NCBI GenBank assembly: GCA_910587235.1
Contig: CAJUKD010000008.1
Span: 1-64,000 of the forward strand
DNA: 64,000 nt
Reading direction: 5' to 3'
From: an uncultured Muribaculaceae bacterium
GTDB taxonomy: Bacteria > Bacteroidota > Bacteroidia > Bacteroidales > Muribaculaceae
In this document: piece by piece, positions 1 to 9,115 of the stretch
Numbering within the stretch: position 1 is the first letter of the stretch
How the letters are laid out: every line of letters begins with the position of its first letter
The notes under the pieces: generated by a model
Told to the model about the DNA's origin: nothing
Databases searched by the model: none
The model's input: only the letters and a program-made list of their open reading frames with translations
Program-made: the position numbers and the translations under genes

Positions 1-1010
1 ACGCGGAAGAAGCACAGACGGCCTACATAGGGGTCGGTGGCAATCTTGAACGCAAGAGCGCACATGGGAGCTTCGGACGACGGCTCACGAGTGATGATTT
101 CGTCGGGATTGTCAAGCGAATGGCCTTCGACAGCTCCGGAATCCAGAGGAGAAGGAAGATATGCGCATACGGCATCAAGCAGACACTGCACACCTTTGTT
201 TTTGAACGACGATCCGAGAATCATGGGCACGATATCCATCTTCAGGGTAGCGGCACGCAGAGCCTTCTTGATTTCCTCGATTGTGATCGTGGAGGGATCG
301 TCGAAATACTTTGTCATGAGAGCATCGTCATACTCGGCGATCTTCTCAAGCATTTTGTCGCGCCATTCTTCTGCTTCCTGACGGAGGCTTTCGGGAATCT
401 CTTCTATAGTGTAGTCAGCGCCCATGGTTTCATCATGCCAGAAGATGGCTTTCATCTGAATCAGGTCGACTACGCCTTTGAATGTTTCTTCAGCACCGAT
501 AGGAATCTGAATAGGGCAAGGGTTGGCACCAAGCACGTCCTGGAGCTGACGGACAACTTCAAAGAAGTTGGCGCCCGAACGGTCCATCTTGTTGACATAA
601 CCGATACGGGGGACGTTATATTTGTCAGCCTGACGCCATACGGTTTCCGACTGAGGCTCAACACCGCCTACAGCGCAGAATGTTGCCACCGCACCGTCAA
701 GCACACGCAGGGAGCGTTCCACTTCGACAGTGAAGTCAACGTGTCCCGGAGTGTCAATAAGGTTGATTTTGAATTTTTCATCGTTGTACTTCCAGTAAGT
801 GGTAGTAGCAGCCGATGTGATTGTGATACCGCGCTCCTGTTCCTGTTCCATCCAGTCCATGGTAGCGGCTCCGTCATGCACCTCGCCGATTTTATGCGTC
901 AGGCCGGTGTAGAACAGAATGCGCTCCGAAGTGGTGGTCTTGCCGGCATCAATGTGAGCCATAATGCCGATATTGCGCGTATATTTAAGTTTTGCGTCTG
1001 AGTTAGCCAT
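1..1010 (-). CDS. fusA: Elongation factor G, N-terminal 336 residues (runs off left edge)
   Basis: Translational GTPase that drives ribosome translocation in the cytoplasm. Reading the minus strand from the ATG at 1010 gives an uninterrupted frame to base 1. The GTPase motifs are in order: P-loop HIDAGKTT (Lys24), switch [20 protein letters not shown] and NKMDRSGA. The visible end, [15 protein letters not shown], is the start of domain II, so about half of the usual roughly 700 residues is present. The gene lies 40 bp behind rpsG in the classical str order rpsL-rpsG-fusA and is probably transcribed from the promoter before rpsL. Identity is certain; the C-terminus cannot be checked. Confidence 0.97.
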   Translation of the reverse strand, partial: MANSDAKLKYTRNIGIMAHIDAGKTTTSERILFYTGLTHKIGEVHDGAATMDWMEQEQERGITITSAATTTYWKYNDEKFKINLIDTPGHVDFTVEVERSLRVLDGAVATFCAVGGVEPQSETVWRQADKYNVPRIGYVNKMDRSGANFFEVVRQLQDVLGANPCPIQIPIGAEETFKGVVDLIQMKAIFWHDETMGADYTIEEIPESLRQEAEEWRDKMLEKIAEYDDALMTKYFDDPSTITIEEIKKALRAATLKMDIVPMILGSSFKNKGVQCLLDAVCAYLPSPLDSGAVEGHSLDNPDEIITREPSSEAPMCALAFKIATDPYVGRLCFFR

Positions 1011-1050
1011 TGAGGTATTTCAGTATATATTCAATAAAAAAATCCGGTGA

Positions 1051-1527
1051 TTAGAAACGGAAGTGAGCGAAAGCACGGTTAGCTTCGGCCATTTTGTGCA
1101 TGTCTTCCTTGCGCTTGAATGCACCGCCCTGCTGGTTGTAGGCGTCGACAATTTCAGCAGCCAGTTTATCGGCCATTGTCTTGCCGCCACGCTTGCGGGC
1201 ATAGATAATCAGATTTTTCATCGAAATTGACTCCTTGCGGTCGGCACGGATTTCGGTAGGAACCTGGAATGTGGCACCACCTACTCGGCGCGACTTCACT
1301 TCTACCTGAGGAGTAACGTTCTCAAGTGCTTTTTTCCAGATGTCAAGAGCGGTAAGTTCTTCGTTGGGGAGTTTAGCCTTGACTGTTTCCAGAGCGTTAT
1401 AGAAAATTGCGAAAGCGGTATTCTTTTTACCGTCATACATAAGGTGGTTCACGAAACGTGTCACACGTACTTCGTCAAACACGGGATCGGGCAGAATTGT
1501 CCTTTTTTTAGGCTTAGCCTTTCTCAT
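1051..1527 (-). CDS. rpsG: 30S ribosomal protein S7
   Basis: 158 residues, the normal length for bacterial S7, the primary binder of the 3' major domain of 16S rRNA. It starts [17 protein letters not shown] and ends [12 protein letters not shown], both typical. It is the second gene of the str operon: 196 bp after rpsL and 40 bp before fusA. In other bacteria S7 represses its own operon through the rpsL-rpsG spacer. Here the spacer is long enough for such an element, but I cannot identify a conserved S7 site by eye. Confidence 0.98.
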   Translation of the reverse strand: MRKAKPKKRTILPDPVFDEVRVTRFVNHLMYDGKKNTAFAIFYNALETVKAKLPNEELTALDIWKKALENVTPQVEVKSRRVGGATFQVPTEIRADRKESISMKNLIIYARKRGGKTMADKLAAEIVDAYNQQGGAFKRKEDMHKMAEANRAFAHFRF

Positions 1528-1723
1528 TTTTAAGGTCTGTGTTGTGTTTTTGAATTGCTTGGTTGCTTGCTTCTTAATTCTTCAGCACTGCGGCCTCCGC
1601 CACTTCGCTTACTCAACCAAAGGATAGCTGCAAGAAATGCAAAAACGAGTTTAAACTGTTTGTTTGGTTAAATCTCGCGGTGCGTTTAGATAACTTCACC
1701 CGCGCCGGCCATCCGGCGTCGGA
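1528..1723 (-). other. rpsL-rpsG intergenic spacer with hairpin
   Basis: No gene is seen here. Directly after the rpsL stop there is a perfect 6-bp GC hairpin (CGCCGG, loop of 4, CCGGCG, 1703-1718), without a following U-run, so it is more likely an RNA processing or regulatory stem than a terminator. A 10-bp palindrome AGTTTAAACT lies near 1649-1658. The position corresponds to the region where S7 autoregulates the str operon in Enterobacteria, but no homologous structure is recognisable. Confidence 0.4.
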
Positions 1724-2113
1724 TTACTTCTTGGCTGCACCGGCCTTGGGACGCTTGGCTCCGTATTTCGAGCGACGCTGTGTGCGATCTTTCACACCTG
1801 CGGTGTCGAGAGTGCCGCGCACGATGTGATAGCGAACACCGGGAAGGTCTTTCACACGACCGCCACGAACCAGAACAATAGAGTGCTCCTGCAGATTGTG
1901 GCCTTCGCCGGGGATATAGGAGTTCACTTCCTTGCCGTTGGTGAGGCGCACACGGGCCACCTTACGCATAGCCGAGTTAGGCTTTTTAGGGGTCGTGGTG
2001 TACACACGCACGCACACGCCGCGACGCTGGGGGCAAGAATCAAGTGCGGGGGACTTGCTCTTGTCTTCCATTGCCACGCGTCCTTTTCTTACTAATTGCT
2101 GAATAGTAGGCAT
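1724..2113 (-). CDS. rpsL: 30S ribosomal protein S12
   Basis: 129-residue S12, decoding-centre protein and first gene of the str operon. It starts [12 protein letters not shown]. The two segments where streptomycin-resistance changes arise, [12 protein letters not shown] and [13 protein letters not shown], carry the ordinary lysines, so no resistance substitution is visible. The C-terminus is lysine and alanine rich ([10 protein letters not shown]). The gene has a long leader (about 140 nt) from the promoter at 2258-2289. Confidence 0.98.
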   Translation of the reverse strand: MPTIQQLVRKGRVAMEDKSKSPALDSCPQRRGVCVRVYTTTPKKPNSAMRKVARVRLTNGKEVNSYIPGEGHNLQEHSIVLVRGGRVKDLPGVRYHIVRGTLDTAGVKDRTQRRSKYGAKRPKAGAAKK

Positions 2114-2257
2114 CTTAGTTTCTTTGGTTTTACTTGTGGTTTACTTTATAATTTTACTATGATATTTCGCATTTCATCACGCCCAAAACACCGCCCATCA
2201 CCTTGTTACCCAGAACTTTGGCGACAGTCCGGCGCTATAGGGCGCTATTTTTCACGG

Positions 2258-2289
2258 CAAAGGTAGCGATTTATTTTCTAACAACCAAA
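2258..2289 (-). promoter_or_regulatory. Promoter of the str operon (rpsL-rpsG-fusA)
   Basis: Read on the minus strand: -33 element TTTG (2286-2289), 20-bp spacer, -7 element TACCTTTG (2258-2265). This matches the Bacteroidetes primary sigma consensus TTTG / 19-21 / TAnnTTTG in both boxes and in spacing. Confidence 0.85.
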
Positions 2290-2382
2290 CATTTAGCGCT
2301 ATTTTTAAAAAATTGCTAAATCGTTTTTTTACAACAGACACGACGCCCGCATTCCGCTTCCGCAAGGACGCGAGGTCAGGGA

Positions 2383-2423
2383 ACAAACAAAAGCGCCGTA
2401 CCTTGCGGCACGGCGCTTTTGTT
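2383..2423 (-). terminator. Intrinsic terminator of rpsA
   Basis: Perfect 14-bp stem (2386-2399 with 2410-2423) built around AGCGCCGT/ACGGCGCT with a 10-nt loop, followed on the minus strand by a T-rich TTTTGTTTGTT. It starts about 20 bp after the rpsA stop. Confidence 0.9.
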
Positions 2424-2441
2424 AATATAAGAAGCAATAGC

Positions 2442-4226
2442 TTACTTCGAGAGTTTTTCTTTCAGTGCGGCAAGAGCTTCGAGGTCGCCAAGAGTTGTGC
2501 GCTCCAGAGGAGTGGCGGCAACTGCAGCTGCAGGAGCGTCCTCCTGCTTTTTGGGCTGACGTTTTGCCTTGCGTTCCGCTGCTTTTTCAGCGCGCACCTC
2601 ATCTTCGAAGATACGGCTGTGGCTGAGGATAATACGTTTGTTATCCTTATTAAACTCGATAACCTTGAAGTCGAGCTTTTCGTCGACTTTTGCCTGGCTG
2701 CCATCTTCCTTAACGAGGTGTTTGGGAGTAGCGAAACCTTCAACACCGTAAGGCAGAGCAACTACAGCGCCCTTGTCGAGCATCTCAATGATAGTGCCTT
2801 CATGCACGGAACCCACTGTAAATACAGTTTCGAATACATCCCAGGGATTTTCTTCGAGCTGCTTGTGACCGAGGCTCAGGCGACGGTTGTCCTTGTCGAT
2901 CTGGAGAACTTCCACTTCGATATCGGCACCAACCTGTGTGAATTCGCTGGGGTGTTTGATTTTCTTGGTCCAGGACAGGTCGCTGATATGGATAAGGCCA
3001 TCGACACCTTCTTCGATTTCAACAAATACACCGAAGTTGGTGAAGTTGCGCACACGTGCAGTGTGGCGGCTGCCGATAGGATATTTGATTTCGATATCTT
3101 CCCAAGGATCTTTCTTGAGCTGTTTGATACCGAGGCTCATCTTGCGGTCGTTGCGGTCGAGGGTAAGGATTACAGCCTCTACTTCGTCGCCGACTTTCAG
3201 GAAATCCTGAGCGGAACGGAGGTGCTGCGACCACGACATCTCGCTGACATGTATAAGACCTTCTACGCCGGGAGCGATTTCAAGGAATGCGCCATAATCG
3301 GCCATGACAACAACTTTGCCATTGACCTTGTCGCCAACCTTAAGCTCTGTGTCGAGAGCATCCCAGGGATGGGGCTGGAGCTGCTTGAGGCCGAGGGCGA
3401 TGCGCTTCTTCTCGTTATCGAAGTCGAGAATAACGACATTGAGTTTCTGGTCGAGTTCGACAACTTCGCTGGGATGGTTCACGCGACCCCAGGAAAGGTC
3501 GGTGATGTGTATAAGACCGTCGACACCGCCAAGGTCGATGAATACGCCATAGGAGGTGATGTTCTTGACAGTTCCTTCGAGCACCTGACCCTTTTCGAGC
3601 TTGGAAATGATCTCGCGCTTCTGCTGCTCGAGTTCGGCTTCGATAAGAGCCTTGTGTGAAACGACAACATTCTTGAATTCTTCGTTGATCTTCACCACAC
3701 GGAATTCCATTGTCTTTCCTACGAATACGTCGTAGTCGCGGATGGGCTTGACGTCGATCTGGGAACCGGGCAGGAAGGCCTCAATACCGAAGATGTCGAC
3801 GATCATGCCGCCTTTGGTGCGGCATTTGATGTAGCCCTTGATGATTTCGTTGTTTTCAAGAGCGGCATTGACGCGTTCCCAAGAACGTGACGCACGCGCT
3901 TTCTTGTGGGAGAGAATCAGCTGACCCTTGCGGTCTTCCTGATTTTCGATGAACACTTCCACTTTGTCACCGATCTTGATGTCGGGATTGTAGCGGAATT
4001 CGCTCATGGGGATGATACCATCCGATTTGTAGTCGATGTTAACCACGGCTTCGCGCTTGTTGAGTGCGATAATGGTACCTTCGATTACGTCTTTGTCTTT
4101 GATCGAGTTGAGTGATTCGTCGTAAACGCTTGTCAGCTGCTCACGCGACATCTCACCTGCGGTTTCGCCTTTTTCATAGGCTTCCCAGTCAAAATCTTCG
4201 ACCGGTGAATTTTTCAATTCTGTCAT
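2442..4226 (-). CDS. rpsA: 30S ribosomal protein S1
   Basis: 594 residues with six S1 (OB-fold) repeats, starting near residues 47, 130, 213, 298, 385 and 472. The last four show the typical G.V..G.V......GVF(V/I)...GV.GLIH..(D/E)(L/M)SW pattern. S1 binds mRNA to the 30S subunit and is especially relevant in Bacteroidetes, where most mRNAs lack a Shine-Dalgarno sequence. The acidic N-terminus (SPVEDFDWEAYEKGE) and basic tail (AAERKAKRQPKKQ) are usual for the phylum. It is monocistronic, with its own promoter and terminator. Confidence 0.97.
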   Translation of the reverse strand: MTELKNSPVEDFDWEAYEKGETAGEMSREQLTSVYDESLNSIKDKDVIEGTIIALNKREAVVNIDYKSDGIIPMSEFRYNPDIKIGDKVEVFIENQEDRKGQLILSHKKARASRSWERVNAALENNEIIKGYIKCRTKGGMIVDIFGIEAFLPGSQIDVKPIRDYDVFVGKTMEFRVVKINEEFKNVVVSHKALIEAELEQQKREIISKLEKGQVLEGTVKNITSYGVFIDLGGVDGLIHITDLSWGRVNHPSEVVELDQKLNVVILDFDNEKKRIALGLKQLQPHPWDALDTELKVGDKVNGKVVVMADYGAFLEIAPGVEGLIHVSEMSWSQHLRSAQDFLKVGDEVEAVILTLDRNDRKMSLGIKQLKKDPWEDIEIKYPIGSRHTARVRNFTNFGVFVEIEEGVDGLIHISDLSWTKKIKHPSEFTQVGADIEVEVLQIDKDNRRLSLGHKQLEENPWDVFETVFTVGSVHEGTIIEMLDKGAVVALPYGVEGFATPKHLVKEDGSQAKVDEKLDFKVIEFNKDNKRIILSHSRIFEDEVRAEKAAERKAKRQPKKQEDAPAAAVAATPLERTTLGDLEALAALKEKLSK

Positions 4227-4299
4227 TTAAGTTAATAAAAACGGTTAATAAAAAATCTCTCTCAGGGCAAGCCTTACGGCAGGCCCGCTTTTAGCTCGG

Positions 4300-4331
4300 C
4301 AAAGATAGTGTATTTCAGCGCAAAAAGCAAA
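4300..4331 (-). promoter_or_regulatory. Promoter of rpsA
   Basis: Minus strand -33 TTTG (4328-4331), 20-bp gap, -7 TATCTTTG (4300-4307), with a leader of about 65-70 nt. A second TAnnTTTG match (TATATTTG, 4328-4335) overlaps the -33 box and could be an alternative upstream start. Confidence 0.85.
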
Positions 4332-4380
4332 TATATTTTCACAGGGCGCCCGCAAAAGGCAAAAAAAACCGCATAGACAA

Positions 4381-4422
4381 AGAAAAAGCCGCAGGCCGGA
4401 AAACATTTGCTTTCCGGCCTGC
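4381..4422 (-). terminator. Terminator after the 1528-residue secreted protein gene
   Basis: 12-bp perfect stem GCAGGCCGGAAA / TTTCCGGCCTGC (4391-4422) with an 8-nt loop, followed on the minus strand by GGCTTTTTCTTTG. Confidence 0.9.
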
Positions 4423-4450
4423 GAGAGTATTGATCTTTATATCGGGGCTA

Positions 4451-7400
4451 TCAGTCGACAAGCAGCTTTGCCGTGACATTGCCACAAGTCACAACATAAA
4501 AACCGGGAGCTACGGCAACAAACGCCTCAGGAGCATCAACGGTGCCCGCAGCAGCAATCCGTCCGTCAGCCGTATACACGGCAAATGCAGTGTCGGCGGC
4601 GAAACCACGGAAGATTATGCGTCCGTCAGTGGCGCTTATATCAGCTCCTCCAAGATCGGCAGCATCGGCAGCGCCCGACCCGTCGACAGTCACCGCATAG
4701 CTGTCGGATTCTTTACCGGCAACAAGTTTGGCTCCCAGACGAGCGTATGCTTTGACCGTATAGCTGTGGAATCCTACAGGAACTTTCAGGTCCTTATATG
4801 CAGTAAGAGTAACTCCGGCCGCGATTTCATTTCCGTCGCGGTTTACAGAATAACTTTCGACAACAGCACGCGGAGCCACGGGACTGTAGGCGATGTCGTC
4901 AAGCAACACTCCGAACTTATCTTCGAAGTAGCCGCTATATCGCAGGGCAAAATACCTGGCATCAGCCGGAAGTTTGGCCTCGAAACGTTCCCAACGTGTT
5001 TCCGTAAGCGAGAAGGATTCCACAAGCGTAAACGCTTCGGGATCGTCGGCCACTGTGGATGAGGCAAGCAGCTCGACAGATTCTTCTCCGAACTCGGTAG
5101 TTATAAGACGGCCCCAGAATGCCACGTCAGATCCTGCCGTGATTTCAGGCGAAATAAGATAGTCATCGGCTGATCCGCCTCCGGTCGACGACGGAGCAAG
5201 TGCTGCTATGATATGCTGTCCGCTATGCGACGTAAGAGCCGGAGATGACTTTATGTCAATCACCTGGAAAGCTTTCGGATCATACTTGCCGGGGTAGACT
5301 ATGCCGCTTAATCCGTAAACCGGTCGGCCGTCGTTGTCGAGATTGGTAAAGTCGCGTAATGCAGCCTCGAAACTCCACGGTTCAATCGACTCGAAACTTT
5401 CAACCGTCACGGGAACAGTCCAGGATAGCTGAACGTCGCCTTCGTCGCCGAGTTCAGCCTTAAGATCGCTTACCACCGGTACGTTTTCATTAAGGACACG
5501 CAGATTGGCCGTACGCAGATTGTTGTCAGGATCAAGGTCGGCTTCAGTAAGACTTACCCGTACCACATAGTCGCCCAAGGCAATCCGGTCGGTCAGCTCC
5601 ATTGAAAGCAGATAAACAGCTTTGTCTTCAGGCTTCATGGTCTGATCGCCCTCTACATCGGCCACAATCATATCAGCCACACGTTTTCCGCCTTTGTAAA
5701 GTCCGGCCGTAAGTCCTGGTTGCGGTACATCGACATTACCGAGGTTAGTCACCGTCGCACGCAACGAAAGGATTTCACCGATATTTCCGCGTGTCGGACC
5801 TTGTATGTCAGTAATGGCCATCTCACGACCGTCGAAGTTGCGAACCTCGAAGCGATCCATCAGGAAGTAATGACTGTAGTCGAGATTGGTAACGCGTATT
5901 GTCACAGCCACCCACTGTTTACCCTGCAAGGCAGCGGGAAGCGAAACCAGTTTGGTTACCCATCCGTCGGCGGAAGCGCCGAAGAATTCGTCAAGGAAGA
6001 TCATCTCCGCGTCGTCGGTAGAGCCGAACAGCTCAATGTGGTCTACACCTTCCGGCCCGAGATAAAGGCTCATGGCAAGCTTGGCATTGTCAGCTCCGAC
6101 AGTCGAGAACTTAGGCATTGTAAGCTGTCCCGAACCGATATAATAGGCGCATAAAGCGTTGCCCGATTCATTTGCGGCATTATCCGAAGCTATGGTGGGA
6201 TCGGCGAATGTCCATGATGGATAAAGCTCGCCGAGATTTTCGATAAGATACGGTTCGTACTTGAGATTCACAGCCTCACCATCAGCCTCAAACGGCTCTT
6301 CCATAGGCAGAGTGTACGGACGTCCAAGCACCGCCGATGCCGTAGCATAGACATCGGTACTGCCGGCAGCACTGACAGCCAGGACACCGAACTGATGTAT
6401 AGCCTGAGCTTCGTCGGAATCGACACTGAATGTATATGTCGGCTCATCCACCGTAGCATATCTGACCCAGTTTCCTCCGGCAGACAGATAGCGATAGATC
6501 ACATAGCTGCATGCGTCAGGATTCACATAGCCACCGTTAATTCCTGTTTCAGGAACAGTCCACGTAAGAGTCATGCTACGGTTATCAGCCGAAACAATGC
6601 GGTTTATATTTACAGTAGCGGGAATATCGACACCGCCGTAGACCTCAACGTTCGCAGTACTTCCTATGGCACCTCCGACAAGAGTGGATACATATATTAT
6701 ATTGTCGCCCTGCTCCAGAGGAACAGTGGTTTCAACAGCTTTGCCCGGCAATGCACTGACATCCTGGTGTCCGGCAGCAGTATATACACGTACATCCACA
6801 TTTTCCGATGCAGGAAGGGCGTTTCCTTTTATATCGACCGTCGGCATGGTGAAACGCACATCGGCCAAAAGTTCGCCACGATCGCGGGCAACAGCCGTCA
6901 GACCGGTGACAACCGCCGGAGTTGTTTCGCCGGCAGAGCTTGATTCGACATGGAAATTACGCACATACAGGCGGTAATGGTTTGCCGGAGTCACAGCATG
7001 CACAGCGATGTAATTCACACCCGGTTCTGTCACTTCGAAGACAAAGTCGAAGCTTGTGAAAGAAGGACTCTTGGCAATTGTCACACGATCAGTGAAGACG
7101 TTCATCGCCGCAGCCGTGCGGGTCTTGCCGACACCCACCTCGAATGTTTCATCGGACGCGAAATAATGGTCGAGCGCCGAAGCCTCCATCGTGAAGCGAT
7201 AGAAACCGGCTGTCGGGAAATTCATAGCCGGAAGCACAAGCCAGTCATCGGCATCATTATCCACACTTGCGAGGTAATAGAATCCACCGGTAAATGGCTG
7301 TTGGTTGTCATAAAGCCAGGTACGGTCATCCCTGTTGGCATCAATCGCTGCAAACATAGCTATTACAGCGTCGCTTAGGTCGCGTTCGCCTTCTTCGGGT

Positions 7401-9037
7401 GCGATAGTACACGGTATCGACAAGGCGTCAGAAAGCACAAGACCGGCGCTGAGAGCTTTCTGCGATGTTTTTCCGGCAGCTGTGGCTGTTACGGCAGCAT
7501 AGTGTGTGACTAATCCGTTGTTCGGTATTGTCACTTCACATGTAGTTCCGGTCAGCGGAGCAGAATTCATCTTCACATCGTCGACATAAACATCGTATGT
7601 GATTCCGGGAACATCGACATACCCGCCATGCTCTCCTTCTGTCACAGCCGACCATGTCACTCTGTTTTTATTGAATGTGACAGATGCGGGCGCTTTGGGG
7701 GTATCGTTGCCAACATATATGTCGAGCGACGATGTCTGTCCGTCGACACGCTTGCCCGAAACGACAATATATGTGCGCACGCTAATGTTGTGGGCTCCCT
7801 CAGTCAAGGTCAGGTTCACAGAATTTACAGCACTTGAAGCGCCGCTGCTGACGGTTTGTTTCTCCACACCGTCGACAAAAACGGTCGCATATACAGTACC
7901 TGTAAGAGCAGCGCCTTCCACCGTTTCCGACGGCATGACAAAGGTCAGGCTGCCATTGAGCGACGCTCCGACAAATTCAGCATTCAGCGAAGTGACCGCC
8001 ATAGGTGCGTCGGCACCGACATTCTCATCCATGCAGACAAGGACAGACCATGTTTCCGAATTGGAACGCACGCCGAGAGAGGTTGCATTAGCACCCGTAA
8101 CCGGCAGCAGGTAGATAGCGGGCATCTCATATTCGTTGTCAAGTATGACATAGAAAGCATTGTCGCGCGGGCTCCATGTCATTGCCCCGGAATATCCGGA
8201 AGTAGTTATTCCCACACTTCCGATGTCGGTGAAACGTCCCGTGTCGGCATTGAGGCTCCGCAGATGTCCGTCCTCGGTGATCGAATAGACCAGGCCATCG
8301 GCACCGCACCAGCCGAATGCAAGAGGAAACTCCGCATCACGCAATGTCCCGAGCGTTGTAAACTCGCCTGTGGCAGGATCGAAGGAACGCACGAGATCGG
8401 CACTCCCGGTGGTCTTGCCCATGGTCACCACGTATGCCACATCATTATCGGCGTCATACGCCGCAGTGTACACCACTTGGTCAAGTCCTTCAAAAAGGTC
8501 ATAAGTATTCGAACTGATTTCAGAACCGTCGGCAGGATCGACAATAGTAGTCGAAGCTCCTTCGACTCCGCCATACTGTGTTGTCGTATGCGAAAACATC
8601 TGCAACTTACCGTCAGCACGCATGAATCCGGCCTGGTATTTGCCGCGCGCATGCCCCCATAACATCGTCTGCGAGGAAGATGTCATGTCGGTATACCATC
8701 CCGTGGTATATATAGGATATGAATAGCAATTCACATAACTGAGATAACCCTCAATCTTGCCTCGCGACGAAGCTGCACGTAGCGGAGCGGATTTTAAATT
8801 GCCGGCAGCCCGATCGGCCGGTTTTCTTGCGATGTGTCCAAGCACATGCAAAGGGAGGGTATTTTCAGCAGGCTGTTGCTTTATATGTCGGTAAGATGCC
8901 GGCAGTGGATAAGCCACAGGGCTTAACGGAGGAACCGACGTCGGATGCTCGGATGCAGCCTGACGCGTCAACTGCCCGACGGCAGCCGGAATAGCCAACG
9001 ACAAAGCGAGGGCACTGATCAGGATTGTTTTTTTCAT
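4451..9037 (-). CDS. Large secreted multidomain protein with adhesin-like (choice-of-anchor J) and FN3 domains
   Basis: 1528 residues. Signal peptide at 1-21 (MKKTILISALALSLAIPAAVG). Residues about 100-350 look like a propeller region (repeated DG/GLVYSI/GRFTDIG strands). The rest alternates fibronectin III-like segments (e.g. TLTWTVPETGINGGYV) with jelly-roll blocks of the cleaved-adhesin or choice-of-anchor J type, recognised by DDWLVLPAMNF and DDYLISPEIT openings and a closing LLDDIAYSP. The last about 70 residues (YTADGRIAAAGTV...APGFYVVTCGNVTAKLLVD) resemble a type IX secretion C-terminal sorting domain. Such proteins are usually surface displayed. Substrate and exact role are unknown. 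It lies 79 bp behind a smaller relative (9116-11710). Confidence 0.8.
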   Translation of the reverse strand: MKKTILISALALSLAIPAAVGQLTRQAASEHPTSVPPLSPVAYPLPASYRHIKQQPAENTLPLHVLGHIARKPADRAAGNLKSAPLRAASSRGKIEGYLSYVNCYSYPIYTTGWYTDMTSSSQTMLWGHARGKYQAGFMRADGKLQMFSHTTTQYGGVEGASTTIVDPADGSEISSNTYDLFEGLDQVVYTAAYDADNDVAYVVTMGKTTGSADLVRSFDPATGEFTTLGTLRDAEFPLAFGWCGADGLVYSITEDGHLRSLNADTGRFTDIGSVGITTSGYSGAMTWSPRDNAFYVILDNEYEMPAIYLLPVTGANATSLGVRSNSETWSVLVCMDENVGADAPMAVTSLNAEFVGASLNGSLTFVMPSETVEGAALTGTVYATVFVDGVEKQTVSSGASSAVNSVNLTLTEGAHNISVRTYIVVSGKRVDGQTSSLDIYVGNDTPKAPASVTFNKNRVTWSAVTEGEHGGYVDVPGITYDVYVDDVKMNSAPLTGTTCEVTIPNNGLVTHYAAVTATAAGKTSQKALSAGLVLSDALSIPCTIAPEEGERDLSDAVIAMFAAIDANRDDRTWLYDNQQPFTGGFYYLASVDNDADDWLVLPAMNFPTAGFYRFTMEASALDHYFASDETFEVGVGKTRTAAAMNVFTDRVTIAKSPSFTSFDFVFEVTEPGVNYIAVHAVTPANHYRLYVRNFHVESSSAGETTPAVVTGLTAVARDRGELLADVRFTMPTVDIKGNALPASENVDVRVYTAAGHQDVSALPGKAVETTVPLEQGDNIIYVSTLVGGAIGSTANVEVYGGVDIPATVNINRIVSADNRSMTLTWTVPETGINGGYVNPDACSYVIYRYLSAGGNWVRYATVDEPTYTFSVDSDEAQAIHQFGVLAVSAAGSTDVYATASAVLGRPYTLPMEEPFEADGEAVNLKYEPYLIENLGELYPSWTFADPTIASDNAANESGNALCAYYIGSGQLTMPKFSTVGADNAKLAMSLYLGPEGVDHIELFGSTDDAEMIFLDEFFGASADGWVTKLVSLPAALQGKQWVAVTIRVTNLDYSHYFLMDRFEVRNFDGREMAITDIQGPTRGNIGEILSLRATVTNLGNVDVPQPGLTAGLYKGGKRVADMIVADVEGDQTMKPEDKAVYLLSMELTDRIALGDYVVRVSLTEADLDPDNNLRTANLRVLNENVPVVSDLKAELGDEGDVQLSWTVPVTVESFESIEPWSFEAALRDFTNLDNDGRPVYGLSGIVYPGKYDPKAFQVIDIKSSPALTSHSGQHIIAALAPSSTGGGSADDYLISPEITAGSDVAFWGRLITTEFGEESVELLASSTVADDPEAFTLVESFSLTETRWERFEAKLPADARYFALRYSGYFEDKFGVLLDDIAYSPVAPRAVVESYSVNRDGNEIAAGVTLTAYKDLKVPVGFHSYTVKAYARLGAKLVAGKESDSYAVTVDGSGAADAADLGGADISATDGRIIFRGFAADTAFAVYTADGRIAAAGTVDAPEAFVAVAPGFYVVTCGNVTAKLLVD

Positions 9038-9061
9038 AATCTATATTCTGATTTAATGATT

Positions 9062-9106
9062 AAGGAGGCCATCAGGAACCGTAACAGTCCCCTGATGGCC
9101 TTTTTT
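9062..9106 (+). terminator. Strong hairpin between the two secreted-protein genes; U-run only on plus strand
   Basis: 11-bp stem AGGCCATCAGG / CCTGATGGCCT (9066-9101) with a 14-nt loop, followed on the plus strand by TTTTTT. Both neighbouring genes are on the minus strand, where the sequence after the stem is CCTTAATC with no U-run. It may therefore attenuate or process the minus-strand transcript rather than end it cleanly. Confidence 0.6.
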
Positions 9107-9115
9107 ACTTATAAT

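Larger units (their letters stand above)
2114..2441 (-). other. Gene-free region: str operon leader and promoter, rpsA terminator
   Basis: 328 bp without a gene. From right to left on the minus strand it holds the rpsA terminator (2383-2423), the str promoter (2258-2289) and a leader of about 140 nt before rpsL. The leader contains two near-direct copies of TAGCGCC close to its 5' end (around 2233-2248). I see no known ribosomal-protein leader motif. Confidence 0.7.

Noticed and set aside
120..1001. Long plus-strand open frame (293 codons)
   Set aside because: It is antisense to fusA, whose minus-strand product is unmistakable EF-G; the plus-strand product matches nothing.
2313..3659. Plus-strand open frame of 448 codons
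   Set aside because: It is the mirror of the repeated S1 domains of rpsA; apparent repeats in it come from that.
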